From Eubacterium sp. (GTDB taxonomy: Bacteria > Bacillota > Clostridia > Lachnospirales > Lachnospiraceae), in NCBI GenBank assembly GCA_017459945.1, contig JAFUBZ010000021.1, positions 62,001 to 126,000 of the forward strand: a stretch of 64,000 bases of DNA, read 5' to 3'. The translations under genes were made by a program, and so were the position numbers. Within the stretch, counting starts at the first letter, position 1, and the number at the start of each line of letters is the position of its first letter. Positions 8,412-15,954 of this stretch are shown here, piece after piece. The notes beneath the pieces were generated by a model that was not told the DNA's origin, searched no databases, and saw only the letters and a program-made list of their open reading frames with translations.

Positions 8412-9326
8412 ATGACCTTTGCGCAGATTAAGTATTTTATTACAGTCGCAAAATGTTTGAGCTTTACCAAGGCTGCTGAACAATTGTTCTTAACGCAGCC
8501 TGCACTAAGTCGTCATATCAGCAGGATGGAAGAAGAGCTCAATGTACAGTTGTTTATCCGTACCGGCAGCGGCATCCGCCTTACACCGGCAGGAAGCGCG
8601 CTTTATCTTGGTATGACAGATTTGTATGAACAGTATCAGGAACAGGTCAGAAAGGCACATAAGATTCAGGAAGGCATGATCGGAAGCTTATCGATCGGAT
8701 TCCTGAACAATATGAACCTGGCTGATTTTATGCCACTCGTCTACCGGGAACTAAAAGAGAAATATCCGAATGTAGACATTCTCCCCGTCAGGGCAAGCTT
8801 TGATGACCTGATCAGCGGCGTCTATTCCGGTAAATACGATCTGATCTTCACCGTTCAATTCGAAGTGGTTGATAAGGAAAGTCTGTTGTATCAATATGTG
8901 CATCATTCAAAAGATCACATTGTGATGAGCCGTTTTCATCCCCTTGCAGGCAAAGCGCATGTCACGCTGGATGATGTAAAAGATGAACTGTTTGTCATGA
9001 TCTCCCCGGAAGACAATCCGGAATCATCTGAACTCATTTTTAATATCTGTAAGGAACATGGTTTTGTCCCCACTGTAAAATTTGCAAGAACCATGGAGGA
9101 ACAGGCTCTCTGGATTGAATCCGGCATGGGTGTAACTATCCTGGATTCCTGCTGCACTCTTCGTATGAATCCGGACATTCTATTCTTTGAAATAGACAGC
9201 AACTGGGATCCTTCTATGGTCGTTTGCTGGAACCAGCAAAACTATAACCCCATGATTTCTGTATTTGTCAAAAAGATGAATGAAGTCTTAAATCTGACTG
9301 ATGAAGAATTACATGGCATTTCATAA
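8412..9326 (+). CDS. LysR family transcriptional regulator (paralogue of the one at 2844)
   Basis: 304 residues. N-terminal winged helix (AQIKYFITVAKCLSFTKAAE, LTQPALSRHI) and a C-terminal effector-binding domain. Clearly homologous to the protein at 2844-3788 throughout (ESSELIF, GVTILDS, NWDPS, NYNP all shared or nearly so). Last gene of the rightward methyltransferase-like operon. The presence of two related regulators around one transporter and two enzymes suggests that each senses a different intermediate or that they act together on the 5691-5944 control region. Confidence 0.88.
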   Translation: MTFAQIKYFITVAKCLSFTKAAEQLFLTQPALSRHISRMEEELNVQLFIRTGSGIRLTPAGSALYLGMTDLYEQYQEQVRKAHKIQEGMIGSLSIGFLNNMNLADFMPLVYRELKEKYPNVDILPVRASFDDLISGVYSGKYDLIFTVQFEVVDKESLLYQYVHHSKDHIVMSRFHPLAGKAHVTLDDVKDELFVMISPEDNPESSELIFNICKEHGFVPTVKFARTMEEQALWIESGMGVTILDSCCTLRMNPDILFFEIDSNWDPSMVVCWNQQNYNPMISVFVKKMNEVLNLTDEELHGIS

Positions 9327-9331
9327 AAAAA

Positions 9332-9366
9332 CTGACGCAGGCGTTTACTCCTGCGTCAGCTTTTCG
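9332..9366. terminator. Bidirectional terminator between convergent genes
   Basis: Perfect 10-bp stem CTGACGCAGG / CCTGCGTCAG (9332-9341, 9350-9359). Leftwards it is followed by seven T; rightwards by CTTTT. The stem also encodes the last residues (L-T-Q-E-stop) of the minus-strand RyR gene. Confidence 0.85.
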
Positions 9367-10052
9367 ATCTCTTCTTTCAGGACGGCATCCCAGATGCCGT
9401 CCTTTTCTTTTTCATTCTGCGGCAGATCCGCATACGGGATCAGAAGGTGATGGCGGCGTTTTGCATCATCACGCACCGGATCATACTTCCAGTGATTGAT
9501 GTAGTGGAAACGGCACCAGCGGATGTGCTCAAGCTCCCACAAAACATGCTCATCTGTCCCACTTTCGGAAAGCCGTTTTTCAATCCAGTAATGATCAGCC
9601 CTCGCGATGTTCGATCCCTTTTTAAAGCCATCCAAAGCAACCCATTCCTTTTCCATTTCCACTTCATAGTCACCGGATACATGCCGATTACCATATCGAA
9701 GCGCATAGTCATAGTTAAACAGCTTTGCTTTCCGGTAAATCGCTTCTCTTTTGATCTGATCCTCTGTCAGGATCTCATCCAGCATTCCAAACACCACGAC
9801 AGCGTTTCCGGCATAGATCCGGTCAAGCTCCATTGGCTGCGGACTCCAGCAGTGAACCTTACCGTCCGGATTCCTATAAAGGATCTCCTGCAGCAATTCA
9901 ATATACGGCTCTTTTGTCAGGATCACGCGGTTCATCCCGGCGATCAGATCCAGCGATTCTCTGCAATCCTCTTCATGAACGATCACACGATCCTGATTTT
10001 CAAACTGCAGCTCTTTCAGGAATTCCTTCTGTACAATATCACAGCCCCACAC
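9345..10052 (-). CDS. TrkA-N/RyR domain protein (C-terminal half of split channel-like gene)
   Basis: 235 residues if the GTG at 10050-10052 is used, but the frame is open up to 10199 and the missing 49 codons encode the nucleotide-binding beta-alpha-beta unit (AIIGYEKVGQAIF), so this start would give a damaged domain; a CTG at 10182-10184 with GGAGGG 8 bases upstream is the only other candidate. The C-terminal third (about residues 165-215: LWELEHIRWCRFHYINHWKY followed by DPVRDDAKRRHHLLIPY) is a RyR domain, the ~50-residue fold first seen in ryanodine receptors and found in bacteria next to TIR and RCK domains. Middle part is a second RCK/TrkA-N-like region. Third gene of the TIR-nSTAND operon. 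Confidence 0.72.
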   Translation of the reverse strand: MWGCDIVQKEFLKELQFENQDRVIVHEEDCRESLDLIAGMNRVILTKEPYIELLQEILYRNPDGKVHCWSPQPMELDRIYAGNAVVVFGMLDEILTEDQIKREAIYRKAKLFNYDYALRYGNRHVSGDYEVEMEKEWVALDGFKKGSNIARADHYWIEKRLSESGTDEHVLWELEHIRWCRFHYINHWKYDPVRDDAKRRHHLLIPYADLPQNEKEKDGIWDAVLKEEIEKLTQE

Positions 10053-10199
10053 ATGATATTCGATCTTCTGATCCAGGCGATAAATATTGTTCAGATACGC
10101 ATAGCGAAAAATCGCCTGTCCGACTTTTTCATATCCAATGATCGCAATCTGTACCGGTTCTGCGTTCTCTGTCTCCTCAAACAGATTCTGGTCCCTCCA

Positions 10200-10751
10200 T
10201 TATTTTCTTGCCGTCAGATAAAATACATTGAAAAAATGCACATTTCCGCTTGCCTCGAGCAGAAACGGATCGATCTCATTCAATAAAATGTAAACAGGTT
10301 TCCCGGAAAATGCATCCTTCTGACCCGAATACAACCGGATGTTCTGCAGATCATCCTGATACATGATGATGTGATTTTCTGTTTTTTCTGCCTTTTTCCC
10401 CGGTGCGAAATAACCATGGCGAAGTGATTTTGCCAATCGCATTCCTTCTTCGGTATCACTATAGACTGCTGTTGAATCCTTATATCTGCGGGCAAAAAAA
10501 CGATCGATTGCACCAGCCAGGCTGCTTAGGATCACGATCAGGACACTCGTTGTAACGACCACAGCCGTGATCTTCGCAAGCAAGATTATGATATTACTGT
10601 TGTCTGTGACAGGATTGACAAAATACAGGGCGCCGGATGCATAGATCGATTCCCAGAAGCCCATATGCGAAAGTCCGAAGTATCCGATCATGCCAAGCAC
10701 AAAAGGTACCCAGAAAAACCGTTTGATCACCTGTTTAAAAATCTCAGCCAT
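10200..10751 (-). CDS. Two-TM channel-like protein (N-terminal half of split RCK/RyR gene)
   Basis: 183 residues ending at the TAA 10200-10202. Hydrophobic helices at about residues 13-30 and 53-80 bracket a pore-loop-like stretch (ESIYASGALYFVNPVTDNSN), as in 2-TM K+-channel-like proteins; after a basic segment (FFARRYKD) follows a cytosolic domain with TAVYSDTEEG and HIIMYQDD, resembling an RCK/TrkA-N fold. Start ATG has GGAGAA 8 bases upstream and lies 18 bases after the NTPase stop. Its C-terminus runs in frame, through the stop, into the RyR protein, so it is probably a fragment of one gene. Confidence 0.68.
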   Translation of the reverse strand: MAEIFKQVIKRFFWVPFVLGMIGYFGLSHMGFWESIYASGALYFVNPVTDNSNIIILLAKITAVVVTTSVLIVILSSLAGAIDRFFARRYKDSTAVYSDTEEGMRLAKSLRHGYFAPGKKAEKTENHIIMYQDDLQNIRLYSGQKDAFSGKPVYILLNEIDPFLLEASGNVHFFNVFYLTARK

Positions 10752-10769
10752 ATCTGTTTTCTCCTGAAC

Positions 10770-13028
10770 TTACTCCTGCAGGGTACGCTCGCTCGACGCG
10801 TCCATCAGTCTGCCGTACAGATTCTCTCTGGTCATATGTGCCATAAACGCATATCCGATCAGGATGCAGGTCATGATCATTTCCACCACGATCAGATACC
10901 GCGGGATCACCGGGTTAAACGCCCAGATCACCAGATGGAAAAAGATAAATGCAATCCCCATCAGTGCACATTTCAACCCGTAATTGCGCAGTTCCATCCG
11001 GCTCGCGCGCTGATAGGTACCATCCAGAAGAAATGCACCGAAAAATCCCATCACTGCAAGGAACGCGCCAATACACAGCATGTTATGCGGATATGCAAAC
11101 ATCGTGATCAGCGTTCCGAACATGATGATCACATAGGTGATCTTACAGCCCTTTTCTTTTTTGCCGCGGCAAAACCGGAACACTTTATTGTACATGCAGA
11201 AGAGGTAGATCAGGCTCATCTCGGTTCCGAACAGCGGGAACAGACTTCTGACATCGCCGTATGCATTCCAGGCGCTCAGCCCATGTGTCCAGGGATTGTA
11301 TCCCAGATTGACAAATGCATACGCGATCACTGCCAGGATCGCAAACGTGATCGTCAGATTGCGGTAAAAGCCGGACTGATGCACTCTCTTAAAGAATTCC
11401 CGTTTCGCCCGGATTCCTTCCGCCTTGCTGGTATCAAGATATTCCGAAAGATAGATATCCAATGCACCTCTGACATTCCGGTCGATATTCGAACTGCTGT
11501 AGTTTAAGTATGACTGAGCGATAAAATCATGCGCGATCTCATATTCCAGATCCGAATCCTTCACGGTCTGTCTGATCAGCTGCAGATCAACAAGCTCCTC
11601 AAGGACCTTTGTCAGCTGCTTATGACCTTCTGGCGAAAGGTAGTCAGGATTCAGACCAAAAATCAGGTCTGTCTTCTTCATGACCACCTGGTGCATCCGC
11701 GCCGTCGAAAGAAGATAGAGAATCCGCGACGCGTTATAATAATCATCGGTTGACGTCAGCTGAATGTCAAAGTACTGGTTTAAAAGCTCATAGCTTTCCA
11801 GATCATACATTTCCAAAAGCATCTCATCCGTAGCATTTTTTCTTTTTCTTTCATACTCTGCCATATGATAGAAGATCTGCTGCTCGATCAAAGGCTCCGT
11901 CTTGTGCTTTTCATAATAGTGTTTACCGTCTTCGCCAAGCTGCAGCTCACACTTGCGCTCAAGCTTTGTCATGCCAAAACGATCGTCGGCATTTTCCTGC
12001 GTATGCGCATCATTCTGATTTTCACAATAAAAAATGGTATTCCCGACCTGTTCGAGTACTGCATCTTCAAATGCTGCACCGATATGTTCTAAATGAATGT
12101 GCTGGTTGGTCTTGATCAAACCACCATTCCACTCATCCGCTGCCTTCTCCTGGCTCTTATCCGACAGGATAAAATAATTCTTATCCGAATCCTTGATCGT
12201 GCTGACCAGATCATTCAGAATGCCGGATTCATTCCCATTCTGACGGTCTCTTCCGAGTGCCTTCAGGTTGTTGACATTGAATTCCTTCATGAAATCTGCC
12301 AGATACTCTTCGCGCATCGACAGGATCAGCGCAGTGTTTTTACGCGCAATGAGCATGATCAGGTCACGAACTTCCCGCTTCTTTTGTTCATCCAGAAAGA
12401 AGTAGCGTTCAAACTGGTCCAGGATAAATACGACCTTCTTATTCCTGACTTTTTCTTCCAGACTGTTTTTTACATTTTCACCAAGATGTGTTTCCAGGAT
12501 CATTTTGAAATTCGGATAGTTATCGGTCATATCGTAGATCAGATAATCATCCCCGTACATCTTTCTGAAAAACGACAGAATCGTCGATTTTCCACATCCT
12601 GATGTTCCAGTCAAACAGACCGCCTGTTTAATCGTTTTCTGCGGAAAAACGAGATCCTCCAGTGTCTGCCTGATATAAGCAGCTTCTGCTTCGCGGGAAA
12701 GAATGTCGTCACTTTCAAGGTCCTTTACAACCGCGATGTTATACAAGCCCAGAAACGAAAACCCTTCCGTCCTGCGATAGGCTTCGATCCGATTCTTTGT
12801 CGCCCGACTTTTCAACAGAAGCACACCTACTACCAGGATCACAAGCACTGCCTCCGGGATCAGGCGCAGCCCCTGGGGTACAAATGGAAGCATGGTATCT
12901 AAGACAGATGCTGCCGTCACTCCGACAAGGAGTCCTGCCAGAATGTGAAAGGTTTTATCCTTCACTCCATATACATTGTATCCCGTCTTCTTTTTTGCCT
13001 GTACTTTCTTTTTTTCAATCGCCTGCAT
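10770..13028 (-). CDS. Membrane-anchored nSTAND-like P-loop NTPase
   Basis: 752 residues. Two membrane helices near residues 28-48 and 57-73, then a P-loop NTPase: Walker A GTSGCGKST (141-149), Walker B VVFILDQFE (199-207), and SMREEYLADF about residue 235, the Arg-containing motif that follows Walker B in STAND-like (nSTAND) ATPases. A helical/winged-helix region follows (about 400-530, LIRQTVKDSDLEYEIAHDFI resembles STAND C-terminal winged helices), then about six membrane helices (560-735). Architecture: membrane-bound signal switch. It overlaps the upstream TIR gene by 14 bases and is followed after 18 bases by the channel-like gene, so the three are translated as an operon. Best guess: sensor/relay of a defence or nucleotide-signalling system; not a characterised family to my knowledge. 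Confidence 0.8.
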   Translation of the reverse strand: MQAIEKKKVQAKKKTGYNVYGVKDKTFHILAGLLVGVTAASVLDTMLPFVPQGLRLIPEAVLVILVVGVLLLKSRATKNRIEAYRRTEGFSFLGLYNIAVVKDLESDDILSREAEAAYIRQTLEDLVFPQKTIKQAVCLTGTSGCGKSTILSFFRKMYGDDYLIYDMTDNYPNFKMILETHLGENVKNSLEEKVRNKKVVFILDQFERYFFLDEQKKREVRDLIMLIARKNTALILSMREEYLADFMKEFNVNNLKALGRDRQNGNESGILNDLVSTIKDSDKNYFILSDKSQEKAADEWNGGLIKTNQHIHLEHIGAAFEDAVLEQVGNTIFYCENQNDAHTQENADDRFGMTKLERKCELQLGEDGKHYYEKHKTEPLIEQQIFYHMAEYERKRKNATDEMLLEMYDLESYELLNQYFDIQLTSTDDYYNASRILYLLSTARMHQVVMKKTDLIFGLNPDYLSPEGHKQLTKVLEELVDLQLIRQTVKDSDLEYEIAHDFIAQSYLNYSSSNIDRNVRGALDIYLSEYLDTSKAEGIRAKREFFKRVHQSGFYRNLTITFAILAVIAYAFVNLGYNPWTHGLSAWNAYGDVRSLFPLFGTEMSLIYLFCMYNKVFRFCRGKKEKGCKITYVIIMFGTLITMFAYPHNMLCIGAFLAVMGFFGAFLLDGTYQRASRMELRNYGLKCALMGIAFIFFHLVIWAFNPVIPRYLIVVEMIMTCILIGYAFMAHMTRENLYGRLMDASSERTLQE

Positions 13029-14280
13029 TCGCTTTGTCCTCTAAATCCCAGATCGTGTTTCTGCATCGTTCCAGAGAAACGCCGGCTTCTCTGACCCCGT
13101 GTGCAAATGCCTGCTCATAACAGACGATCGCATTTCTAAGTTCCTTTTTTTCTTCGTAGATCCATCCGAGTGCATAGGTCGCAAGCGGGATCGCATCTTC
13201 GCCATAGGCAACCTGTCTGAGCAGCTTCTCTGCCTCTTCTTCTTTATCTTCCTCAGATCTGATCAACATTGCATAATTATAGATGGCTGCAGGATACTTC
13301 TTGTCTTTTGCTCTTTTGTAATAATATTTTGCCTTTTCTCTGTCTGCTTCAATTCCGCCGAATCCGTTGTGATAAATCCAGCCAAGCGCATTCAGAGCGG
13401 GCAGATAATTCTTTTGGGCGGCTTTCTCATATTCCTGTATTGCCGCTTCATAATCTCCGTCATTTTCCCTGAGATTCCCCAGACGATACTGTGCCGGTGC
13501 CAGCTCTGCAGTTGCTGTCTTCTCATAATATTCCCGTGCCTTTGCAAGAAAAAACTGCCTGATCTCTTCCGGTTCTTTTCTGCCTTCCGTATCCAGTCCA
13601 TATTCTGTGATCAAAGTCAGATCTTTTGCGCATCGCTCAAAAATGTCTCCAAGATTGTACCCTGCATGCAGATAACCGCCTTCAAATGCTTCCTGATACA
13701 AAAGATACGCTTTTGCCAGATTCTGCGGTTCGGAATACATGCCCTGCTCATAGATCAGTGCCAGTTCGTTGGTCGCCGCCTGGGAACCCTCCTGGCTTTT
13801 TCGTTCCACTTCCTCTACATAATCTCTGTCAGATGGATATTCTACCTTGCTTTGCAGCATTTGATCGGCCATTTTCGTCAGCACCGCATCAAAATACTCC
13901 ATGTTTGCAGACACACCATTATACCGGGGCAGCATTGCCATGCTTTCCGGCAGATCCTCCGGAAAGACAAAATTGCGCATCAACACCGGGATGATGTTTT
14001 TCCCGCATTGCATCGCATGCTCAATCTCTCTGCGCACCCAATCTTCCGGATCCCCGATACAGCGGTCCAGTCCGTTCGGCGGCAAAACTACAAGGACATC
14101 CTCACACTTTTCGATCACACCTAAAAGCTTTTCATTGAAGTCTCCGGAGCGCAGGGATTCCACATCATAAAAGACACGGTATCCCATACGGGTAAGCCGC
14201 TCATACAAAAGTGCCGCCAGACTTTCCCCGCCTTCGCGGCGGTAACTGACAAATATCTGATAATCAAGATTGTAGTCCAT
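13015..14280 (-). CDS. TIR domain protein with Sel1-like repeats
   Basis: 421 residues from the ATG at 14278-14280, chosen because AAGAGG lies 6 bases upstream; a longer frame to 14310 has no ribosome site. Residues 1-140 form a TIR domain: YQIFVSYRRE at the start, GYRVFYDVESLRSGDF as box-like strand/loop, and WVRREIEHA with Glu85 at the position of the catalytic Glu of NAD-cleaving TIRs. Residues about 150-410 hold Sel1-like/TPR helical repeats (for example NALGWIYHNG, YALGWIYEEK), a common sensor or scaffold region. Enzyme role (NADase or cyclic ADP-ribose maker) is inference from the retained Glu. First gene of the TIR-NTPase-channel operon, 46 bases after an Rrf2 gene. Confidence 0.87.
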   Translation of the reverse strand: MDYNLDYQIFVSYRREGGESLAALLYERLTRMGYRVFYDVESLRSGDFNEKLLGVIEKCEDVLVVLPPNGLDRCIGDPEDWVRREIEHAMQCGKNIIPVLMRNFVFPEDLPESMAMLPRYNGVSANMEYFDAVLTKMADQMLQSKVEYPSDRDYVEEVERKSQEGSQAATNELALIYEQGMYSEPQNLAKAYLLYQEAFEGGYLHAGYNLGDIFERCAKDLTLITEYGLDTEGRKEPEEIRQFFLAKAREYYEKTATAELAPAQYRLGNLRENDGDYEAAIQEYEKAAQKNYLPALNALGWIYHNGFGGIEADREKAKYYYKRAKDKKYPAAIYNYAMLIRSEEDKEEEAEKLLRQVAYGEDAIPLATYALGWIYEEKKELRNAIVCYEQAFAHGVREAGVSLERCRNTIWDLEDKANAGD

Positions 14281-14326
14281 ATCAATCCTCTTAAAAAAAT
14301 GAAAGCTCAAAAAGATGTCTTATAGC

Positions 14327-14761
14327 CTAGATCATATACATCCCGATCTCTGCCGCATTCTGATCCAAAACATCCTGCAATGTGATCCCTGAAAGATAGT
14401 CAATGATCAGATCCCGCAGGCCCTCCCAGATCGGCAGTGTCCTGCAATAGGACGCTCTCGGACACTGGTTCTCTTCATCCTCAAGGCAGTCGATCACATT
14501 CAGGCCGCCTTCCGCGCAGGAAACGATTTCCGCAATTGTGATCTCAGAAGGATGACGCGCAAGCTTATATCCGCCCTTTTGTCCTTTTGCAGTCCGTAAA
14601 AGATGTGCCTGGTTCAAAAGCGGTATGATCTGCTCCATATACTTCTTGGAGATTCCCTGTCTTTTTGTGATCTCTTTTAACGCAATAAATTCTTCTCCGT
14701 CATGCTCTGCGAGATCGACCATCATTCTAAGGGCATAACGTCCGCGTGTTGATATTTTCAT
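14327..14761 (-). CDS. Rrf2 family regulator, copy 1 (CymR/IscR-like)
   Basis: 144 residues from the ATG at 14759-14761, with AAGGAG 5-6 bases upstream (a GTG two codons earlier sits on the ribosome site). Winged helix in residues 1-80 (STRGRYALRMMVDLAEH, GISKKYMEQIIPLL, GGYKLARHP), then the cysteine motif C-x7-C-x5-C (CLEDEENQCPRASYC) that in IscR-type members binds an Fe-S cluster. Lies downstream of cysK and separated from it by a terminator, so it likely controls cysteine synthesis like CymR or Fe-S genes like IscR. A paralogue sits at 19698. Runs in the same direction as the TIR operon. Confidence 0.88.
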   Translation of the reverse strand: MKISTRGRYALRMMVDLAEHDGEEFIALKEITKRQGISKKYMEQIIPLLNQAHLLRTAKGQKGGYKLARHPSEITIAEIVSCAEGGLNVIDCLEDEENQCPRASYCRTLPIWEGLRDLIIDYLSGITLQDVLDQNAAEIGMYMI

Positions 14762-14871
14762 AGCCACTCCTTTTTTATGTAAAAGCCTACTTCTTCCGTA
14801 TACTTATATGTTCATTATACGTGTTTCCTGTCAAAAAACAACTCTTAGCATATCGGCATAATCACGAAAAA

Positions 14872-14897
14872 GCAGGTCCTGCTTTCACAGAACCTGC
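14872..14897 (-). terminator. Terminator after cysK
   Basis: Minus strand stem GCAGGTTCTG / CAGGACCTGC (one mismatch), followed by TTTTT; begins 34 bases after the cysK stop. Confidence 0.85.
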
Positions 14898-14930
14898 CCA
14901 CTCATGGTAACAGAAGAAATGGTTTCATGA

Positions 14931-15863
14931 TCAATCTAAAAACAGAGGGGTAGAGTAGTATCTGTCACCACTGTCCGGAAGCAGTGCTACAATCACTTTT
15001 CCTTTGTTCTCGGGGCGTTTTGCCAGTTCAATCGCGCCATACAGCGCTGCGCCGGAGGAAATACCTACAGAAATACCTTCTTTGGTTGCCAGAAGTCTGG
15101 CTGCTTCAAATGCATCTTCGCTTTCTGCCTTGTATACTTCATCATATACCTTTGTGTTCAACACATCCGGTACAAATCCGGCACCGATTCCCTGGATCTT
15201 ATGCGCACCGGCTTTTCCTTCTGAGAGCACAGGTGAATCTGCCGGTTCCAGAGCCACTACCTTGATATCCGGATTCTGCTCTTTTAAATACTCTCCGGTG
15301 CCCGTAACCGTGCCGCCGGTGCCGACACCTGCGATAAAGATGTCGACTTTGCCGTCCGTGTCATTCCAGATCTCCGGACCGGTCGTTGCTTTATGGATCG
15401 CCGGGTTTGCCGGATTGACAAACTGTCCAGGGATAAAGCTGTCCGGAATCTCTGCAGCAAGCTCTTCTGCCTTGGCGATCGCACCTTTCATACCCTTTGC
15501 GCCTTCTGTCAGTACGATCTCCGCACCATAGGCTTTCAGGATGTTTCTTCTTTCCACGCTCATGGTCTCAGGCATTGTCAGAATGATACGGTATCCTTTT
15601 GCGGCAGAGATCGCTGCCAGGCCGATGCCGGTATTTCCTGAAGTCGGTTCGATGATCACAGAGCCTTCTTTTAAAATGCCCTTTTCTTCCGCATCGTCGA
15701 TCATCGCCTTTGCGATTCTGTCTTTGACACTTCCTGCCGGATTGAAATATTCCAGTTTGACCAGGATGGTCGCTTCCAGGCCAAGTTCTTTTTCAATGTT
15801 TGTAACCTCTACCAGTGGTGTATTGCCGATGAGCCCAACCGCTCCTTTATAAATATTTGCCAT
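14931..15863 (-). CDS. cysK: Cysteine synthase (O-acetylserine sulfhydrylase) CysK
   Basis: 310 residues from the ATG at 15861-15863 (MANIYKG..., the usual CysK beginning); a GTG two codons upstream is possible. PLP enzyme making cysteine from O-acetylserine and sulfide. Key motifs: [18 protein letters not shown] with the PLP Lys, the substrate loop [11 protein letters not shown], the phosphate loop [12 protein letters not shown] and SSGAAL near the end. Preceded by metY with an 85-base gap holding a TATAAT, and followed by a terminator and an Rrf2 regulator gene, forming a sulfide-fixing group. Confidence 0.96.
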   Translation of the reverse strand: MANIYKGAVGLIGNTPLVEVTNIEKELGLEATILVKLEYFNPAGSVKDRIAKAMIDDAEEKGILKEGSVIIEPTSGNTGIGLAAISAAKGYRIILTMPETMSVERRNILKAYGAEIVLTEGAKGMKGAIAKAEELAAEIPDSFIPGQFVNPANPAIHKATTGPEIWNDTDGKVDIFIAGVGTGGTVTGTGEYLKEQNPDIKVVALEPADSPVLSEGKAGAHKIQGIGAGFVPDVLNTKVYDEVYKAESEDAFEAARLLATKEGISVGISSGAALYGAIELAKRPENKGKVIVALLPDSGDRYYSTPLFLD

Positions 15864-15954
15864 TTTCACATGTCCTTTCCATTGATTTCTCTATTTCAAA
15901 TGATGTTTCGATGCAATAAAACCGTTTCTATTATAAATAGTTTCGTCTGATTTC

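Larger units (their letters stand above)
9345..10751 (-). pseudogene. Two-TM / RCK / RyR channel-like gene interrupted by one in-frame TAA
   Basis: Read as one unit, the frame from 10751 to 9345 is continuous except for a single TAA at 10200-10202. Before it lie two membrane helices and an RCK-like domain ending FNVFYLTARK; directly after it, in the same frame and without any stop for 284 codons, comes WRDQNLF, a Rossmann start VQIAIIGYEKVGQAIF and a RyR domain. TAA differs by one base from TAT/TAC (Tyr), which would restore an unbroken 468-residue protein. No ATG, GTG or TTG occurs in the 49 codons between the TAA and the first GTG (10050-10052), and that GTG lies inside the Rossmann fold. 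A nonsense mutation (or sequencing error, or programmed readthrough) is the simplest reading. The two halves are also listed separately. Confidence 0.7.

Noticed and set aside
9447-11507. Plus-strand frames of 279-280 residues opposite the RyR and NTPase genes
   Set aside because: Composition (His, Cys, Phe rich) and phase show they are shadows of the real minus-strand genes.
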